Shown in pieces: positions 6,324 through 6,454 of a DNA stretch of 6,454 nucleotides. A program made the position numbers and the translations under genes. Origin of the DNA: Candidatus Zixiibacteriota bacterium (GTDB taxonomy: Bacteria > Zixibacteria > MSB-5A5 > WJJR01); assembly GCA_014729565.1 (NCBI GenBank), contig WJJR01000267.1, forward strand, positions 1-6,454, written 5' to 3'. The notes beneath the pieces are model-generated. The model was given only the letters and a program-made list of their open reading frames with translations, was not told the DNA's origin and searched no databases. Position 1 is the stretch's first letter; the number at the start of each line of letters is the position of its first letter.

Positions 6324-6403
6324 TGTCATTCCCGCGAAAGCGGGAATCCATTCTCCGCGCGTGGCTGGGTTCAAAATGGATCCCCGCTTGCGCGGGGATG
6401 ACA
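6324..6403. mobile_element. REPIN/MITE-like twin-hairpin element (dRS3-like core)
   Basis: An 80-bp element with inverted ends TGTCAT (6324-6329) and ATGACA (6398-6403). Left hairpin: ATTCCCGC (6328-6335), loop GAAA, GCGGGAAT (6340-6347). Right hairpin: ATCCCCGC (6380-6387), loop TTGC, GCGGGGAT (6392-6399). The first 29 bases match the reverse complement of the last 29 at 26 positions, so the element is also one long palindrome. The ATTCCC...GGGAAT core equals the pattern of neisserial dRS3 repeats, and the element translates as the familiar spurious SFPRKRESI...WIPACAGMT. It has no coding capacity; any movement would depend on a transposase elsewhere, which is inference. No target duplication was identified. 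Confidence 0.85.
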
Positions 6404-6454
6404 GGGGAGGGTTGACGACTGAACGGGGGCTTCTGCGAACGGAAAATACTTCTG

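Larger units (their letters stand above)
5930..6454. other. Repeat-rich non-coding tail, 525 bases, no convincing gene
   Basis: Frames open here (up to 134 codons) run straight through palindromic repeats and change character along their length, with no ribosome site or family match. The region holds an AT-rich direct repeat (5932-5953), a double-hairpin block (5959-6068), a pair of short imperfect palindromes (6204-6268) and a twin-hairpin element (6324-6403). Bases 6404-6454 show nothing recognisable. Confidence 0.65.

Noticed and set aside
5959..6403. CRISPR array
   Set aside because: The repeats are paired palindromes of different families, two copies each, without regular direct repeats and unique spacers of uniform length.
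6011..6415. 134-codon frame ending in SFPRKRESI...WIPACAGMT
   Set aside because: The ending is the well-known spurious translation of the twin-hairpin repeat at 6324-6403, and the start lies in another repeat.

Overview
The window reads as a chromosomal stretch of a GC-rich, probably Gram-negative and possibly uncultivated bacterium. This rests on three things: codon usage rich in G/C at third positions, three consecutive proteins with Sec-type signal peptides, two of them in a family common in Gram-negative lineages, and a mobile-type hairpin repeat (FPRKRESI / WIPACAGMT when translated) that is scattered through many Gram-negative genomes. The phylum cannot be fixed from the sequence alone. 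All four genes lie on the + strand.

Layout. 1-696: C-terminal half of a GT20 trehalose-6-phosphate synthase (OtsA-like), cut by the window edge. 697-1009: non-coding, with small hairpins and a promoter-like motif. 1010-2971: exported protein with DUF3857 plus a transglutaminase-like domain, in which the catalytic cysteine position is serine. 2972-3155: intergenic region with a three-segment inverted repeat and a second copy of the same promoter-like motif. 3156-5135: a second exported DUF3857/transglutaminase-like protein of almost the same length, with an intact Cys-His-Asp triad. 5171-5929: short exported protein with one FG-GAP/VCBS-like calcium-loop motif, closely spaced behind the previous gene. 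5930-6454: no convincing gene, but three different families of paired hairpin repeats.

How the parts may work together. OtsA is a cytoplasmic enzyme of trehalose (osmoprotectant) synthesis and has no visible link to the genes after it. The 313-base gap and a promoter-like motif suggest that a separate transcription unit starts near 920. The two DUF3857/transglutaminase paralogues look like an active/inactive pair exported to the periplasm or cell envelope. Their substrate is unknown. The third exported protein is probably co-transcribed with the active paralogue.

The most interesting signals are: (a) the Cys-to-Ser paralogue beside an intact one; (b) a 19-base motif shared 16/19 upstream of both paralogues; (c) the terminal repeat cluster, where the two copies within each family differ in their stems by base-pair-preserving changes.
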